A stretch of DNA of 64,000 nucleotides from Salminus brasiliensis (GCF_030463535.1 NC_132878.1:97049591-97113590); one strand, 5' to 3'. Shown: positions 1 through 12,060, counted from the stretch's first letter. Numbers and translations: made by a program. Notes: generated from the letters alone by a model not told the origin.

Positions 1-312
1 TTTATTTATTAACTACGACGAATTATTCAGTATCCACTATGAATTATTTATTAACTACTATAAGTTATTCCATATCCACCATGAATGTAATATGTCCAGT
101 ATTAATTATCCATTAACTACTATGAATAATTCCTTAATTACCATGAATTACAAAGTAACTACGAGTAATTCAGTATCCACTATGAATTGTTTATTAACCA
201 ATATAAATTATTCAGTATCTACTATGAATTATTTGCGGTCCTTTATTATATATCCATTAACTACTATGAATTATTCAATACCCACTATGAATTATTTATT
301 ACCTCCTATTAC
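1..312. repeat. 21-bp minisatellite, first block
   Basis: Degenerate tandem units of 21 bp alternate two forms, beginning TATGAATTATTCAGTATCCA and TATGAATTATTTATTAACTA. The unit is a multiple of three and has few stops, so one + frame reads as a seven-residue MNYSVST / MNYLLTT pattern; I regard this as an accident of the repeat. The same family returns at 2395-3345, with about 2 kb of unrelated sequence between the two blocks. Confidence 0.85.
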
Positions 313-439
313 CACACTTTACCGTCTTTACCGTTATGTCCTTCTACCTTACACTTCTATTCACTGGCCATTTTATCAGAAACCATAAAAAACAGATGTA
401 TAATAAATGGACCACCACATATCTATTATACTGCAAAAA

Positions 440-930
440 GCCTGGCAACCATTCCCTCATTACAGCAACATCATAACAACCCCTTGGAACAACCACTCTA
501 CTGTTTCTTTGGGTCATGCCAAGGTTATATTGGCTCAAAAATACAGCAGCCCCCCTGCAGGAACCCCCAGGGGTACCCCAGACCCACTTTGACCATGTAA
601 AATGTGATCCCAGCACTGGAGAACCCAGCAGGAGACTAAACCCAATGGGTTTACTACGGCAACCAGGTTCGAAATGTGGGTTGGTCACAGACACAGAGCC
701 CCCAAGTCAGTCATAGGCAGAGAAGTCCACCACCTGGGATACCACAGCAACCACCTAGCAACCCCATAACAACCACCCGGGGTACCTGAGGAGCAACATC
801 TTGGAACAATCACATGTTTTTTGGCTCATGGCGAGTTAATAGCAACTCAGAAATATAGTGGACCCCTGCAGGAACCCCTGGGGGTCCCCAGACCCCACTT
901 CAAGAACCATGGCCATGTGAAGCTGCAGAG
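440..930. repeat. Dispersed repeat, two related blocks
   Basis: Two blocks (about 500-610 and 815-930) share a GCAGGAACCCC core followed by CCCCAGACCC and CACTT, then an ACCATG segment. A third partial match, CACTTTGAGAAGCATGGACC, lies near 4538. The stretch between carries CAACCACC-type short repeats like those at 20730-20880. No coding signal was seen. Probably debris of an unidentified mobile element. Confidence 0.5.
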
Positions 931-2394
931 GAACCTTCTTCTGAAGTGTGTTCGACTGCATTCTCTTCTGTTTAGCTCTTTCTGACACCCTGGGTCCTAA
1001 AGAGTCAGAGATCACAGATTTTTTTATTATTATAATTATGTCGTAATCTGCCATAAAATGTATAATTTTGCTCAAATATCTTTAACATAATAAAGAATCC
1101 ACACTAGAGTATGAATAAAAGCATGAACGGTCAAACGTGGCTCTGCTCTCAGGAGGTCACAACTGTAATCCTGGTGATGCCACAGCCATCCGTAAGTAGG
1201 AGTCCTGGAGAGCCAACTGTCCTCTCTCTCTCTGGGAGGGTAGGATGGCCCTCTCTTTCATTTCCCATCACTCAGCATGGGAGACCACAGCCAATGTGGG
1301 CAGGTGTTAGCATTTAGCATTCTGTTAGCATTTAGCTAACAGAATTAGCAGTTAGCTCTAGTGGTAGAATTTCAGACTGCAGCTCCTCTGTTTGATTCAC
1401 AGTATTTGTTAACCATCCTATAGCTCTTACCCAGGGGTCAGTTTCTGAGCACAAAGCTACTCCTGTCCAGATATTTTTGGGTGGTGGCCCACTCTCAACC
1501 AAGCAATGACACTGAATTGTGGAAAAACCCAGAAGCATCACCTGCTGTGCCTGATCCACTCGTACCAGCAGCACACACTACCATGAACAGTGACTCGGCG
1601 GTCCTAAGAACAGGCCTAGTCAAATCTGGTCAGTGGTGGTCCTCTGGCGGGCCCTGGTGGGGTGGGGTGGGGTGGGGTGCAGCAAGTAGTCTGAAACTGT
1701 TTGCAGATATAATTGATTAGAATTCTAGAGTTTCTGATAAATTGGCCAGAGGTTGCAAGTACAGTTTTATGAAAATAAAGGTGCAACCAAGGGTCCTTCA
1801 CGCGATACCATAGCCAAGGTCCACCTTTGACTCCAGAAGGACCATTTTTAGGGTGAACACGTGTGTGTAGAACCTTTTAATGGTTAAAAAAGTCTTCTTT
1901 AAACAATTCAGAGGTTCTTCACACTCGCATCTCTCTTACACAAGTGCTTCTTCTATGGCATTGCTCAAACAACCCTTTTGCAGGACCCCTACAGTAAAAG
2001 CCACGCACAGCGTAACCCGCTGACCGGCTTGTTTAGCGGGAAGCATGAGAACAGATGCAGTGTCGAAACGCTTTCTAAGCATTTATTGTTTCCAACTAAA
2101 AACCCGAGATGTAGTGATTTCACAACAGTTAGAACATCTGTCTGCAGCTGACCCACCCTCTTCCTTTTTTTACATCACTGCAGACCAAGCACACACATTT
2201 TGGGTCACTATCATGCTATCGTACGCACTGGGCTCCGTACTGGGCAGCCCTTTCCGATCACTCTGCAGCGTCTGACTGAACCTATAGCTGCAGAATGTCT
2301 CAGTCAGTCATTAAGAGCTATCCCCCCTATGAAACCGATGCCCGTCTGTGTTCTTCCATGTTCAGCATCCCCCTACGAGTTATTCATTACCAAC
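931..2394. other. Non-coding stretch, no gene recognised
   Basis: No exon with convincing protein similarity or splice signals was found. It holds short TTAGCATTTAGC direct repeats at about 1305-1345, a GGGGT run at 1656-1679, and at about 1850-2010 a fragment like the teleost GGTTCTTCACACTCGCATCT class of miniature elements. Confidence 0.5.
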
Positions 2395-3345
2395 TACCAC
2401 AGATTACAAAGTAACTACGAGTGATTCAGTATCCAGTATTAATTATTTATTACCCACTATAAATGATCCTGTATCTCCTATGAATTATTTATGAACTATT
2501 ATGAATTATTTAGTATCCACTATGAATTATGTACCATCCAGTATTAATTATCCATTAACTACTATGTATAATTCCTTAATTACCATAAATTACAAAGAAA
2601 CTACAAGTGATTCAGTATCCACTATGAATTGTTTATTAACTTATATAAATTATTCAGTATCTACTATGAATTATTCTGTATCCACTATGAATTATTTCTT
2701 AACTACTAAAAACTATTCAGTGTCTATTATTAATTATTTACAGTCCTTTATTAATTATGCAGTATCTATTATGAAATATTCAGTATCTACTATGAATTAT
2801 TTATTAACTACAATGAATTATTCAGTATCCACTATAAATTACTTACCATCCAGTTTTAATTATCAATTTACTACATTGAATAATTCCTTAATTCCTTAAA
2901 ATAAATGAATTACAAAGTAACTACGAGTGATTCAGTATCCACTATGAATTATTTATTAACCAATATAAATGATTCAGTATCTACTATGAATTATTCAGTG
3001 TCCACTATGAATTATTTATAGATTATATATTTATGTTATAATATATATACACATTTTTATTCTATATACTATAAACTATTCAGTGTCTTATTAAATATTT
3101 ACAGTCCTTTATTAATTATTCATTAACTACTTTGAATTATTCCATATCCACTATGAATTATTTGCCACCCAGTATTAATTATCAATTAACTACCATGAAT
3201 TATTCAGCATCAATTATAAATTATTTATTTAGTACTATGATTTTTTCCACGACCAATATGAATTATTCTGCATCCACTACAAATGTTTTCTACAAATGAA
3301 TGATTAATCAACTACTATAAATTATTCATCTTCCACTATAAATTA
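2395..3345. repeat. 21-bp minisatellite, second block
   Basis: Same 21-bp family as 1-312 (TATGAATTATTCAGTATCCA type), about 45 degenerate units. A short TA-rich interruption lies at 3018-3065. One + frame stays open for 132 codons (2501-2899) through the seven-residue periodicity; no start context, splice site or known domain supports a gene. Confidence 0.85.
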
Positions 3346-3379
3346 TTAACATTTTGACTGACAGCTATACGTCAATCAA

Positions 3380-3530
3380 TACATCACAACATTAACACCA
3401 CCTCCTTATTTCTACAGTCACTGTTCATCCTATCAGCTCCACTGACCGTACAGCGGCACTGTGTAGGTCTATAGTTCCAGACCCCACAGGACTGACCACC
3501 GCATAGCAGACTGTAGGATTGGGGTGGTGG
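3380..3530. mobile_element. End fragment of a miniature DNA transposon
   Basis: Matches the termini of the complete element at 35897-36372: ACATTAACACCACCTCCTTA, then CCACTGACCGTACAGC and CACTGTGTAGGTCT, ending with the CAGACTGTAGGATT segment. One end and part of the interior only. Confidence 0.65.
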
Positions 3531-4023
3531 GTCAAATGATTTTTACCACTACTGATTATTCTCTGCTATTAACTGCTATGAAAGCGTATCAGGAAGCATG
3601 TACGCTGTCAGGACGGTACCTTTAACATGATCACAACAAAACTTCCAGGCCATAATGGCAAACACCAAAATTCCCAGTAGGTGTAAACACCTAAAGGCTC
3701 TGGCAAACTGCCCCATGCTGTTAATGCCTCCCTCTGCATCAGTATTTCCCTGTAAATACCGTACCAGCTCATCACACATGGCCTTACTAAGATCAGCAGG
3801 ATGGACGTTTCAATATTTGTGTTTCTAAAATGGACCTTTTTATCTGTGTGGCGCTAACATGCCGCATGACTGCACCACAGAGGCTTATTAGCCGTGCAAT
3901 TCAGCCTCGGACGCACCAAGCCGGACTCTGTTTGGGTCAAATCTCAGAAATGCAACCCCACGTGCCTTCAAGCAGTCCCATTCTCTGGCCATTTTAACAG
4001 AAACCCACAACAGCAAATAAAAA

Positions 4024-4448
4024 CTGGACACCCCTTCTAATGAGCACATTCAGCTGCTTTAATGCTTTATGCACCCTATCAGCACCATGCTGGCTAACGC
4101 CAGGCGTGGGCTAGTAGAGGGGTATGAAGCCCCCCAGCATTGAGGAGCTGTGGAGCAGTGAAAGAACTCAATTGGAATGATGTATGATTGAGATGAGTTA
4201 GTGTGGTTATCATAATCATCATCATTATCATCATCATCATCCAACATCCTGACCTTACTAAAGCTCTTGCCTGTCTCTGAATGCAATCAAATCCTCACAG
4301 CAATGCTCCTCCTCCAGAATCTAGTAGGAAGTCTTCTTCTCTGGACAGTAGAGACAGTTACTCCAACAGAAGCAGCAGATAAACTCTTTTTAATAGCCTT
4401 GATTTCAGAAGAAGCAGTGAATAAGAAGGTGTCCAAATACTTTTTTTT
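4024..4448 (-). mobile_element. Miniature Tc1/mariner-type element, family 1 (minus orientation)
   Basis: Begins with GGACACCCCTTCTAATG and ends with AAGGTGTCCAAATACTTTT, the terminal repeats of the most abundant family in this window. The interior shows the family landmarks: GCCAGGCGTGGGCTAG, CCCCCCAGCATTGAGGAGCT, and CTAGTAGGAAGTCTTC near the far end. Non-autonomous, with no transposase frame. Superfamily is inferred from the terminal sequence and TA-rich flanks. Confidence 0.75.
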
Positions 4449-4734
4449 GTTTGTGTTAGTGACTGTAACCTGTAAAACCCTGGCCACGTTTATACCAGAT
4501 TGGGTCAGAAAAAACAAAACAACATCCCTTACACCCCACTTTGAGAAGCATGGACCTAAGGAACTACAGAGGAACCGTCCTAGGCCCATCATAGGGCCGG
4601 AAGGGTTACACACCATTCGTCTAGACCTCGTCTGATCGCCGTCCATCACTTGAAACTTTAACCTCATCAGCTTAACCTCATCAACCCCATGAGCTACTGT
4701 GCATTTCTGGATCTACAGGTCCTTACCATGATCC

Positions 4735-5040
4735 TGCCATCTCCTCTGAGAAGCTGAAGGCTTTGGTGTAGTTGTGGATGACGAGCTGTCATTCTCCCCT
4801 CATGCTGCAACTGGCCTACAAAGCCAAAAATGGACCATCTGCCTCCTAACTGGTGTTCAAAACCAGATCTGGACCAAGAGCCCTTCGAGCTTCAGGTATG
4901 GCTCAGCTTGAGAACATTGATAGATAAGATTCCAGACTTTTCTGATCAGGTAAAGACATCTCTGGACTCTCTAGTCTCTAAAGAATCAGGAGATAAACGC
5001 TGAGTGATGGAGATGGAAGAAAGTGGATTCCACACCATCT
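4735..5040 (+). pseudogene. Remnant of a non-LTR retrotransposon (L2/CR1-like reverse transcriptase tail)
   Basis: One frame near 4750-4820 reads GFGVVVDDELSFSPHAATGL, which resembles the LGVxxDDxLSFSPH segment at the C-terminal end of fish L2/CR1-type reverse transcriptases. Stops and frame breaks follow at once, so this is a decayed 5'- and 3'-truncated copy. Assignment rests on this one motif. Confidence 0.55.
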
Positions 5041-5084
5041 CCTCACTGATGTGGTTGAATGTAGGCAAATATGACTACACTACA

Positions 5085-6057
5085 TGTCCAAAGGTCTTCA
5101 GATACCTCTCCTAACTGCAACCTTATTTAGCATATGACATTTCTTGCATGACTTGTATGAAATTGTGACTGCAAATATTAAAATATTGACTAGAAATCTA
5201 GAAATTTCAAAACAATTATGTATTTTCTAGAAATTATGACTTAGAATTTGTAAATAACAATAGACAAAAGTTCAAATTAAATAAAAACAACTAAATTTTT
5301 TTATGAGACAATTTTACCTAGAATTTTACATTAATTATGCATTTCATGCAACTTTAAATTTAGGGTTAGAATTTACCTTAAAATACTTAAATATTCCAGA
5401 AAATAATTTGGTATTTCCTAGAAATTTTGACATAGAATTTTAAAATAAAGACAGAACCTTTTTGTTACTTCAAAATAACTACATGAAAATGTTTAGCTAG
5501 AATAACAATAGTTATGTATTTTCTTATAATTGAGACAGAATTTTTATTTTAGTTTTTAAAATAGACTAAAGCCTCTTACCTCTTACCTAGAAATGTTTAG
5601 CTTTAATTTTGTAATTATACTTAGAATTTCAAAATAACTCTTTTCTAGAAACTGACAATTTAAAAATAAAGACAAAAGTTCTAATAATTAAAAAAATGAA
5701 ATGTTTAGCTAGAATTTGTTAATATTTATGTATTTTCTAGAAACTGAAACATTGGATTTTAAAGTTTTTAAGTTCTAATAACTTCAAAATAACTACATTT
5801 TTGAGAAACGTTTAGCTAGAATTTTTTTAATAATGATGTATTTTCAGAAAACATTTAAATTACTTTAAAACAACAAAATCTTTGAAACAATGTTTAGCTA
5901 GAATTTTGTTTTTATTATATATATTTTCTAGAAACGACGAAATGAAAGAGACATTGCATTTTAAAAAACAAAGACAAAATTTCTAATAACTTTTTGAGAA
6001 ATGTTTAGCTAGAATATTTAAAAAATATGTATTTTCCAGAAATTGACATAGAATTGA
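5085..6057. repeat. AT-rich degenerate array (TTCTAGAAAT / TTTAGCTAGAATTT words)
   Basis: About 1 kb with very high AT content in which TTTTCTAGAAA, GACTTAGAATTT and TGTTTAGCTAGAATTT recur at irregular spacing, consistent with a heavily diverged tandem array. The same vocabulary resumes at 7200-8900 beyond the cmtm6 exon. No gene. Confidence 0.6.
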
Positions 6058-6325
6058 AAAGGTAAAGGTGCACGTATTTGTCACTGTACAGTGTCCTCCG
6101 CATTTAACCCATCTGGTAGTGAACACACACTCACACACACACACACACACACCTGTGTGTTAGGGGCAGTGAGTACACACACACACCTCAGAGCGGTGGG
6201 CAGCCAACTCCAGCGCCCGGGGAGCAGAGAGGGTAAAGGGCCTTGCTCAAGGGCCCAACAGTGGCAGCTTGCCGAGCCCGGGAATCGAACCCACAACCCT
6301 GTTATCGATATCCCGGCGCTCTATG
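6058..6325 (-). mobile_element. SINE-like element, family S1
   Basis: Contains CGCATTTAACCCATCTGG, a CA microsatellite, GGGCAGCCAACTCCAGCGCC, GGGCCTTGCTCAAGGGCCCA and a tRNA-like GGGAATCGAACCC. Relatives in the opposite orientation lie at 11375-11740, and partial copies at 40080-40195 and 61395-61520. The promoter-like GGGAATCGAACC is the complement of a B box, so the element reads toward lower coordinates. Confidence 0.65.
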
Positions 6326-6445
6326 AGAAATATACAGCTGTATTTTTTAATAATTACATATTTCCTAGAACTTTTGAACTGACAAGAAAATGATGATGAC
6401 CCAGAATTTCAAATCCTCACAGCAATGGTTAAAAGACTCACTCAC

Positions 6446-6568
6446 CACTTCCAAAGCTTTAATGCAGCACCTTGGGGTGTCCAGGTGGACTGAGGGCACC
6501 ATGAAATATTTGCCTTTGGTCTGCTGGTCAGTTGTGGTTGTTGGCCTGTAAACTTCTGCGGGCTCCAT
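6446..6568 (-). CDS. cmtm6: CKLF-like MARVEL protein 6, first coding exon (partial gene)
   Basis: A 41-codon exon begins MEPAEVYRPTTTT and ends CCIKALEV followed by a consensus donor (GTGAGTGAG). The start resembles the mammalian CMTM6 N-terminus (ME-x-A-x-VY-x-PTT). The exon ends in phase 0 just where the first MARVEL transmembrane helix should begin, the same boundary as exon 1 of cmtm7 in this window. In mammals CMTM6 is a four-helix membrane protein that keeps PD-L1 from lysosomal degradation, and it lies next to CMTM7. The order and strand here agree with that neighbourhood. No later exon was found between 1 and 6445, so the remaining exons probably lie beyond the left edge, giving an intron longer than 6.4 kb. 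The start codon is the only ATG before the conserved VYxPTT segment. Identity is inference from a short exon plus synteny. Confidence 0.7.
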
Positions 6569-6644
6569 GATTTAGCTCTGCTGACCCTCCTGAGGACACA
6601 TATGCAGAATAAGGGGTGTTAAACAGCTGTTTCCTAGATAGCTT

Positions 6645-6751
6645 GGGAGAATTGTCCGTTCCACCTTAAATGGTGCAGCAGTTACATTCTGGCGCCTGAG
6701 GCGCCAGAATGTAACTGCTGCACCATTTAAGGTGGAACGGACAATTCTCCT
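6645..6751. repeat. Near-perfect 105-bp palindrome (foldback element)
   Basis: Arms 6646-6696 and 6700-6750 are exact reverse complements by eye, with only TGA between them. The arms run from GGAGAATTGTCCGTTCCACC inward to CATTCTGGCGCC. It lies about 80 bp upstream of the cmtm6 start, in what is probably a 5'UTR intron. It resembles a small foldback MITE; no clear target duplication was found. Confidence 0.9.
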
Positions 6752-6897
6752 AAGAAGCCTCCTACATGAAGAAAGTGAAAGCAAACGGTTTCCCACACTA
6801 AAACCCACTTTTACAGCTCAAATAAACACATTTTAACCATAAAAACTTACAATACGTTTAGACAAAACATCTTACACCACATTTAGCAGACGTTTAC

Positions 6898-7065
6898 CTG
6901 TCGTTGTCCCTCACTTCGTCAGTTCTTGTCGTCTTTTGTTGTGTAGACACCCAAACGTCTGGAACCACTTCCGCAAATGGGCTCAAACACGTAGATCTAA
7001 AAAGCCCAACCAACGCTTCCCAGTAAGTGATCACACGCGCCAAAATGGGCGTGGTTACCCCAAAC
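6898..7065 (-). promoter_or_regulatory. Candidate cmtm6 5' non-coding exon and promoter
   Basis: On the minus strand a good donor (ACGACAG followed by GTAAAC) ends a possible 5'UTR exon at 6898. A matching acceptor (GTGTCCTCAG) lies about 20 bp before the cmtm6 start. Further upstream, TTTTGGCGCG at about 7036-7045 matches the E2F consensus and CCACGCCCA overlaps a KLF/GC-box-like site. The transcription start is not determinable. Functional role is inference. Confidence 0.4.
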
Positions 7066-7199
7066 AGGGGAACGTCATGTGCCTTCTCCAGGGTGTTGAT
7101 GGAGTTTTGCTGGTGTGGTCATCTGCTGCTACCCCAAGAGTCCCTATGCTGAGCTGATTTACTGGTGGACTAAAAACTAGGTTTATTAACCTCGAACCA

Positions 7200-7666
7200 C
7201 AAATACACTGAATGGGAAATTAGTTCTAAACTTTTTGTTTAACCAGTAGAAATTGATTTCTAGAAATTTGTAAACATTTGAAACTATGTAATTTTCAGAA
7301 ACGGTGACTTACAATTTCAAAAGTTCAATTCCAAAGTCTTTTTCGAGAAATTATAACTTAGAATCTCTAAATATTGCTTTCTAGAAATTTTGAAATGTCG
7401 ATTTTTCAGTAATTCAGAATTTTTGTGAAATTGTCACTTTTAAGTCAATTTTGTGATATAATAACTCGGAATGAAAAACAATTGAAAAGAAATTCAAAAG
7501 TTCAATAACAAAATGTAAAATAATTCTGTCTTTTTTGAGAAATTATAACTTAGATTCTCAAAATAATGCTTTCTAGAAATTTTGAAATCTAGATTTTTTC
7601 AATAATTCAGAATTTTTCTGAAATTGTAACTTTTAAGTCAATTTTGTAATATAATAACTCTCTCTT

Positions 7667-7710
<44 letters not shown>

Positions 7711-8900
7711 ATTGAAAAGAAATTGTAACAGAATTTCAAAACTATGACATTCCGGAAATTCTAGAATGACATTTGAAAAGAATTTTGACTTACAATTTCA
7801 AAAGTTCAATTCCAAAATTTTAAATATTTATTCTATTTTTGAGAAATTATAACTTAGAATCTCAGAATAATGCTTTCTATAAATTTTTAAATCTAGATTT
7901 CTCAATAATTCAGAGTTTTTTGTACTAAAATAACTCATTGAAAATAAATTGTAACATAATTTTAAAACTATGACATTCTGGAAATTCTAATTCTAATTTT
8001 TTTAGAATTTTAAGAATTATGTAATTGTCAGAAACTGTGACTTACAATTTCAAAAGTTCAATTTCAAAATATTAAATAATTCAGAATTTAAAATATTTAT
8101 GTATAGTTTTGAGAAAGTATGACTTATAATCTCAAAACAATGCTCTCTAGAAATTTTGAAATTTAGGTTTTTAAATAATTCATGACTTTGTATTTCACAA
8201 TAGTTCCAGATTTCTGTGAATTTCCTACTTCAAATGTCAAAGTAATGACTTTCTACATCTATTAGACTTCTAATTAGATTGTCTGAAATGACTTCATGTG
8301 GTAACAAGCAGCTGATCCAAGTTCATTTGACTAGAATAAACAGTAAAAGCTTTATGCAAAGTATTTATTTGAGTTATATGAGTTATATATTGAGATAAAA
8401 TTAGGTTACAATTAAGTTATCATTCATCATTTTTAAAATAATGATGTTTTAGGAATTTATGGCTTGAATTTCAAAATATTTCATATTTTTGAGAAAATGT
8501 GTAGAATTTCAAAATATATTTTTATGAATAATTAATGATTTATAATCTTGAATGAGGACATTCTAAAAATTAACTCAGAATTTAAGATAATTACATAATG
8601 TTCAGAAATTGTGACATATAATTATTAAATATCAATTTAAAAATGTAAATAATATTGAATATAAAATAACTACGTATATTTTTAAGAAACTGTGACTTAG
8701 AATTTAAAATGACGACATTCTGAAAATGAAAACCAAATTATAATAATTATGTAATTTTCAGGAATTGTGACTTACAAAATAATGACATTCTGGAAATTAG
8801 CAGCAATAATTTTTTCGTATTATTTCTAAATTCTTAACTAAGTTTATAAATACTTATTTTCTATAAATCCTACAATATAGTGGCTTATATATTTAAAAAA
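7200..8900. repeat. AT-rich degenerate array, second part
   Basis: Recurring words TTTTGAGAAATTATAACTTAG, CTTTCTAGAAATTTTGAAAT and CAATAATTCAGAATTTTT at variable spacing show a diverged tandem structure related to 5085-6057. A TC then TA microsatellite interrupts at about 7660-7712. No gene is visible. Confidence 0.6.
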
Positions 8901-9014
8901 AAATTTAATTATCTTATAAAGAATAATGAGTAACCTGATGCCAATATTTTACTATCACTTTTGACCCAAATAATTCTATGCTTTAATTTCAATTGTTGAA
9001 TTATTCAGTGATTT

Positions 9015-9195
9015 ACATTCATAGCATTTATCAGACGCTCTTATCCAGAGCCACTTACAAGGTTACTCGTATTACAGAGGAGGGCCAATGTAGTGTCAGG
9101 AGTCTTGCCCAAGGACTCTTATTGGTGTAGCGCAGCACCCACAGTCATCCAGACCGGGAATCGAACACACTGCACCACAAACCTACAAGGAATTT
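9015..9195 (+). mobile_element. SINE-like element, family S2
   Basis: Contains the widespread teleost segment CAGACGCTCTTATCCAGAGC followed by CACTTACAAGG, then GTCTTGCCCAAGGACTCTTA and the tRNA-like GGGAATCGAACAC. A partial opposite-strand copy lies at 29560-29655. Confidence 0.65.
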
Positions 9196-9439
9196 ATGCC
9201 ACACAGCTTAGTCATTACTTTAGTGCACAGAGGTGTGTGTGGGAGTTGGAGTGTGTGGCTAATGCCTGGTACTGATAACGATCTCTAACAGCCTGAGAGA
9301 TACGATCTTTCAGCCAGGTCAATATTTGGGTTTTCCTCAAAGCAGCTGAGCCAGTTCCAGTTCCTCATAGCTGTGACTGAAGCCCCCCCGGCTACGGCTG
9401 TAGAAGCCCACTGTTTACAGGGAGGGAGGAGACCAGTGG

Positions 9440-9725
9440 ACGGGGTGTGTGTGTGTGGGGTCTGAAGGTGTCCTGTGCTGTGGTATCTGGCACCAAGCCA
9501 TTAGCAGCAGATCATCCTATAGGTCCTGTAAGTTGTGAGGTGGGCTGGGCCTCCATGAGCTTCACTGAGCAGCCTTGTCACCTGTCGCCGGTTCACCACT
9601 TGTCCTTCCTTGGAGCTCCACCGGACAGGAACACCCCACCACAAGGCCGGCCCGATGTTTTGGAGATGTTCTGACCCAGTTCGGTTCTTGTCAAAGTGTT
9701 TTCTCCACCTTCAAGAACTAGGCAG
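9440..9725 (-). mobile_element. DNA transposon fragment (family 2)
   Basis: Shares CCTGTAAGTTGTGAGGTGGG, CCTGTCGCCGGTTCACCAC, GGAGATGTTCTGACCCAGT and CTTGTCAAAGTGT with 43720-44010, and its first part with 33100-33200. These are dispersed pieces of one longer fish DNA transposon. Only non-coding debris remains here. Confidence 0.6.
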
Positions 9726-9939
9726 TTTCAGATCTGAGCGCAGACTCTAAAGGTCACAGGTTTGACCTTAGCTGAGAGGACCACACTGCTGTAGTGACCT
9801 TGAGAAAAGGTCTGGAGGAAACACTGCTGCAGGTGATTACTGTAAATCATCAGCAAAAAAGACTGGGATTAAATACAGTACTTGGAAACAGTCCATGAGG
9901 AAGTGTGTAGAACCTGGCCTGTAGGTTACAGTATAACAC

Positions 9940-9942
<3 letters not shown>

Positions 9943-9971
<29 letters not shown>

Positions 9972-9972
9972 T
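9943..9972. repeat. (CA)n microsatellite
   Basis: About 15 uninterrupted CA units. Confidence 0.95.
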
Positions 9973-9974
9973 GT

Positions 9975-10715
9975 GTACTTAAATTAACTTGATTTTAATG
10001 AGTTTAGAATATTAATTAAAATATAATCTGATATATTAATATCTAATAATGTATTCACTAATTTCTTGGCCATAACAAACTTCCCAGAGTACAATAATAA
10101 TAATAATAATATTAACAATTTATACATAATAATTAACAATAAACACAACATAACATAAATACATAAATCAATTAAAATTAATATTTATTCATTAATAAAT
10201 TACATTATTAACAACAAAAATAATAATAATGATAAATAATAAACATAACTAGTAGATAATAATAATAATGATTCCTAAACATGAATTATTAATACATATA
10301 ATAATATTAGCTAATAATACATAAATAAATACTTATGTTGGTAATACTAAAATACTAATATTATTAATTATTATTCATTTTTTCTAATTCACTTTTAATT
10401 ATTTATAATTAATTAGATTCCTTTATTACTAATTATTGTTTATCACCATTGTTATTATGATGTATTTATTATTTATTATATCATTTATCATTATTATTAG
10501 TTTTTTATTGGTAATAATGTAATACTATATGAATAATAATAAATAATCAAAAAAATAATAATAAATGAACAATAATTTGTAATACATGTATGTTAAATAA
10601 TATTTATTTAATAAATAAATACTAATGAGGAATGAATTAATAGTAATTATATAATTAATAGTAATACATAAATAAATATTAATTAATACAGAAATTAATG
10701 GTGTGTTTTTTCTAT
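9975..10715. repeat. AT-only low-complexity tract (TAATAAATA)
   Basis: Roughly 740 bp made almost only of A and T, built from TAATAATAA, ATACATAAATAA and TTATTATTA words. A similar tract resumes at 11740-12060, beyond a 1-kb patch with ordinary base composition that holds no gene I can recognise. Confidence 0.8.
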
Positions 10716-11374
10716 TTATTGTCTAAGAGCTAGAGGCTAACATTCCTAACAGGACTTAGACTCGTGTTTCTTCTGTAAGCAGTTCCAGGTCTGAGGTCAG
10801 CGTTTCTCTACAGGTCACAGGTTTGACCTCACAGGTTTGAGGAAAGGCACTGAAACCTGAGCTCAGCATGAACCGTCCCTGGAGAGAATCTCATCAGAGG
10901 CCCACCAGGGTCAGCGATGGGACCAGCAGGGGTTAAATATGGGCCCTATCTGGACTGTACGCTGCATACGGGGCCTAGATGGGACCCATGCGAGATTAAG
11001 GTGGGCCGTACAAACCCACTCAGAGCCCACACCCACCTGGAACCCACCTAGCCTACGCTCCACCCATGTAAGCCCCACACACACGAGCATGCAGGCCGGA
11101 ATACTCTAGAGGTCGCAGGTTTGACCTTGAGCTCTGCAGTGTGAGCAGCTCCTCCAGCTACAGTGGCTTTAGCTGATGTGCTGCTGCAGGTAATACATCT
11201 GTCCAGCTTTAGAAAAACTGACCTCTACATCAACAGTAAACTGGCTCCCTCTAGTGGTGGGCCTTGTGAGTTTAACTACAGTTTGAGTGTATGTTTTCAT
11301 TTTTTTCAGCTGTACACCACAAATACTGCCCATACAAACAAAATAATTCAATCATTAAATTACTTATATAACCA

Positions 11375-11679
11375 CTAGGGGCAGTGGTGCTCAGCGGTTA
11401 GAGCTCCTTGAACAAGACCTTCACCCTCTTTTTCCCGGCTGCCCACCACTCCGGGCATGTGTGTGCTCACTGTCCACTGTGTGTGTTTCCCCTGTGTGTG
11501 TGTGTGTGTTCACTACACGGATGGGATCAAAGCGGAAGCCAAATTCCATCTGTGTCCGTCATAAATGGTTGTGGGTTCGATACCCGGGCTCTGCAAGCTG
11601 CCACTGTTGGGCCCTTGAGCAAGACCCTTTACCCTCTCTGCTCCCCGGACACTGGAGTTGGCTGCCCATTGCTCTGGGT

Positions 11680-11715
<36 letters not shown>

Positions 11716-11740
11716 CACTGCCCCTAGTTCACTGGTGTGT
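11375..11740 (+). mobile_element. SINE-like element, family S1, with GT microsatellites
   Basis: Starts GGGGCAGTGGTGCTCAGCGG and TTAGAGC (tRNA-like A-box region), then GCTGCCCACCACTCCGGGCA, GTGGGTTCGATACC (B-box-like), GGGCCCTTGAGCAAGACCCT, and a long GT run at 11681-11713. It is the counterpart of the reverse-oriented copy at 6058-6325. Confidence 0.65.
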
Positions 11741-12060
11741 AATTAATTTGTAATTAATTAATAATGATGAATAATAAATAATAACCAGCAATAAATTAAT
11801 CCAGTTTAATAATAAATAATAATTATTAGTAATAAATGAATAATTATAAATAATGAAAATAAATCACTGTAATACATGGATAACAAATAATAACTAAATA
11901 ATAAGTAATACTATATAAATAACAAAATAATTAATGAATGAAAGATAATTAATAATAACTAAAGAACAAATTAAAAAAAGGAAAGTAATACATTAATAAT
12001 AATTCATAATACATTAATAATAAATAAATTATTAATAAATCATTAATAATAATGGTGTTT
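11740..12060. repeat. AT-only low-complexity tract
   Basis: Continuation of the TAATAAATA composition of 9975-10715. No coding potential. Confidence 0.8.

Noticed and set aside
1-2899. 98- and 132-codon MNYSVST-type frames
   Set aside because: Products of a 21-bp minisatellite; seven-residue periodicity with no conserved domain.
3576-3779. 67-codon minus frame considered as a cmtm6 transmembrane exon
   Set aside because: It has a short hydrophobic stretch but none of the MARVEL landmarks (such as YFFEF) and no proper acceptor or donor.
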